5,555 nt of DNA, from positions 1 through 5,555 of the forward strand of contig NZ_JBDSLS010000114.1 in assembly GCF_039916245.1 (NCBI RefSeq), read 5' to 3'. The notes below the pieces were generated by a model, which had not been told where the DNA came from, did no database searches, and saw nothing but the letters and a program-made list of their open reading frames with translations. The first letter of the stretch is position 1. Each line of letters begins with the position of its first letter. The position numbers and the translations under genes are program-made. Below are positions 5,419-5,555 of the stretch, one piece after another. This stretch comes from Gelidibacter sp039916245. GTDB lineage: Bacteria; Bacteroidota; Bacteroidia; Flavobacteriales; Flavobacteriaceae.

Positions 5419-5555
5419 ATGGATTTAAAAAAATCACAATTGGATCAATTAAGCAACATATCACCATATGATATGCCTTACAATAAAGGTGGCGAAGATG
5501 ATTTCTGCAAAGATGAAATTACAGTCGCACTTATTATAGTAGGTTGCACTTTGGC
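5419..5555 (+). CDS. Small hypothetical protein, 5' end only; possible double-glycine-leader peptide precursor
   Basis: I do not recognise this protein. The frame is open from ATG 5419 to the window edge (45 codons plus 2 nt). It starts MDLKKSQLDQLSN, then ISPYDMPYNKGG ending at residue 25, then an acidic EDDFCKDE, then a hydrophobic run from Ile34 onward (TVALIIVGCTL), with Cys at 30 and 43. Placed against the double-glycine leader pattern (L-12, S-11, E-8, L-7, I-4, G-2, G-1) it has Ile, Ser, Asp, Met, Asn, Gly, Gly. That is two Gly and Ser exact, three conservative changes and one mismatch. Such leaders are cut and exported by peptidase-containing ABC transporters, and bacteriocins or modified peptides follow them. 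It could equally be a small membrane protein with one helix after residue 33. The start is supported by the promoter box about 27 nt upstream and the divergent regulator. No Shine-Dalgarno sequence is seen. Confidence 0.55.
   Translation, partial: MDLKKSQLDQLSNISPYDMPYNKGGEDDFCKDEITVALIIVGCTL

Noticed and set aside
5412..5471. Alternative ATG at 5412 in another frame, giving a 19-residue peptide
   Set aside because: It ends after 19 codons and overlaps the longer open frame from 5419. There is nothing to favour it as a leader peptide.
1..5555. CRISPR array, insertion sequence or transposase
   Set aside because: No regularly spaced repeats, no transposase-like reading frame and no terminal inverted repeats with target duplications were seen on either strand.

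Overview
The window looks like a chromosomal segment of a low-GC marine-type Flavobacteriaceae (Bacteroidota). The evidence is that several start sites lie downstream of the Bacteroidota promoter motif TTG/TTTG-N19-20-TAnnTTTG, no gene has a clear Shine-Dalgarno sequence, the base composition is AT-rich, and the protein variants (OprO/P-type porin, flavobacterial PiT N-terminus, CTC-type L25) are those of that group. No species can be named from the sequence alone.

Left part (1-1451, minus strand): an outer-membrane porin of the phosphate-selective O/P family is followed by the first 40 codons of a PiT-family inorganic phosphate transporter, which runs off the left edge. Together they form an outer-membrane/inner-membrane phosphate uptake pair. 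A 9-bp direct repeat with 11-bp periodicity, like Pho boxes, sits between the two genes. A 27-bp near-perfect palindrome lies upstream of the porin.

Middle part (1525-4186, minus strand): prs (PRPP synthetase), rplY/ctc (ribosomal protein L25) and pth (peptidyl-tRNA hydrolase) lie in the same order as in Bacillus (prs-ctc-spoVC). Here a strong terminator after rplY and a consensus promoter before pth split the block into two transcription units. A GC-rich 39-bp hairpin element sits in the prs-rplY gap.

Right part (4231-5555): a tRNA-Leu(CAA) on the plus strand has its own promoter and a strong terminator. It converges on a WYL-domain transcriptional regulator on the minus strand. Divergent from that regulator is the 5' end of a small plus-strand ORF that leaves the window. 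An 8+5+8 bp perfect inverted repeat in the 80-bp divergent gap overlaps the candidate promoters of both genes, so it is a likely operator. The first 25 residues of the divergent ORF resemble a double-glycine secretion leader followed by a hydrophobic core. A WYL-controlled secreted-peptide locus is therefore the most intriguing possibility here, but the decisive sequence lies outside the window.

No gene-free stretch exceeds 300 bases. The longest (2181-2460) holds the rplY terminator, the pth promoter and the pth leader.
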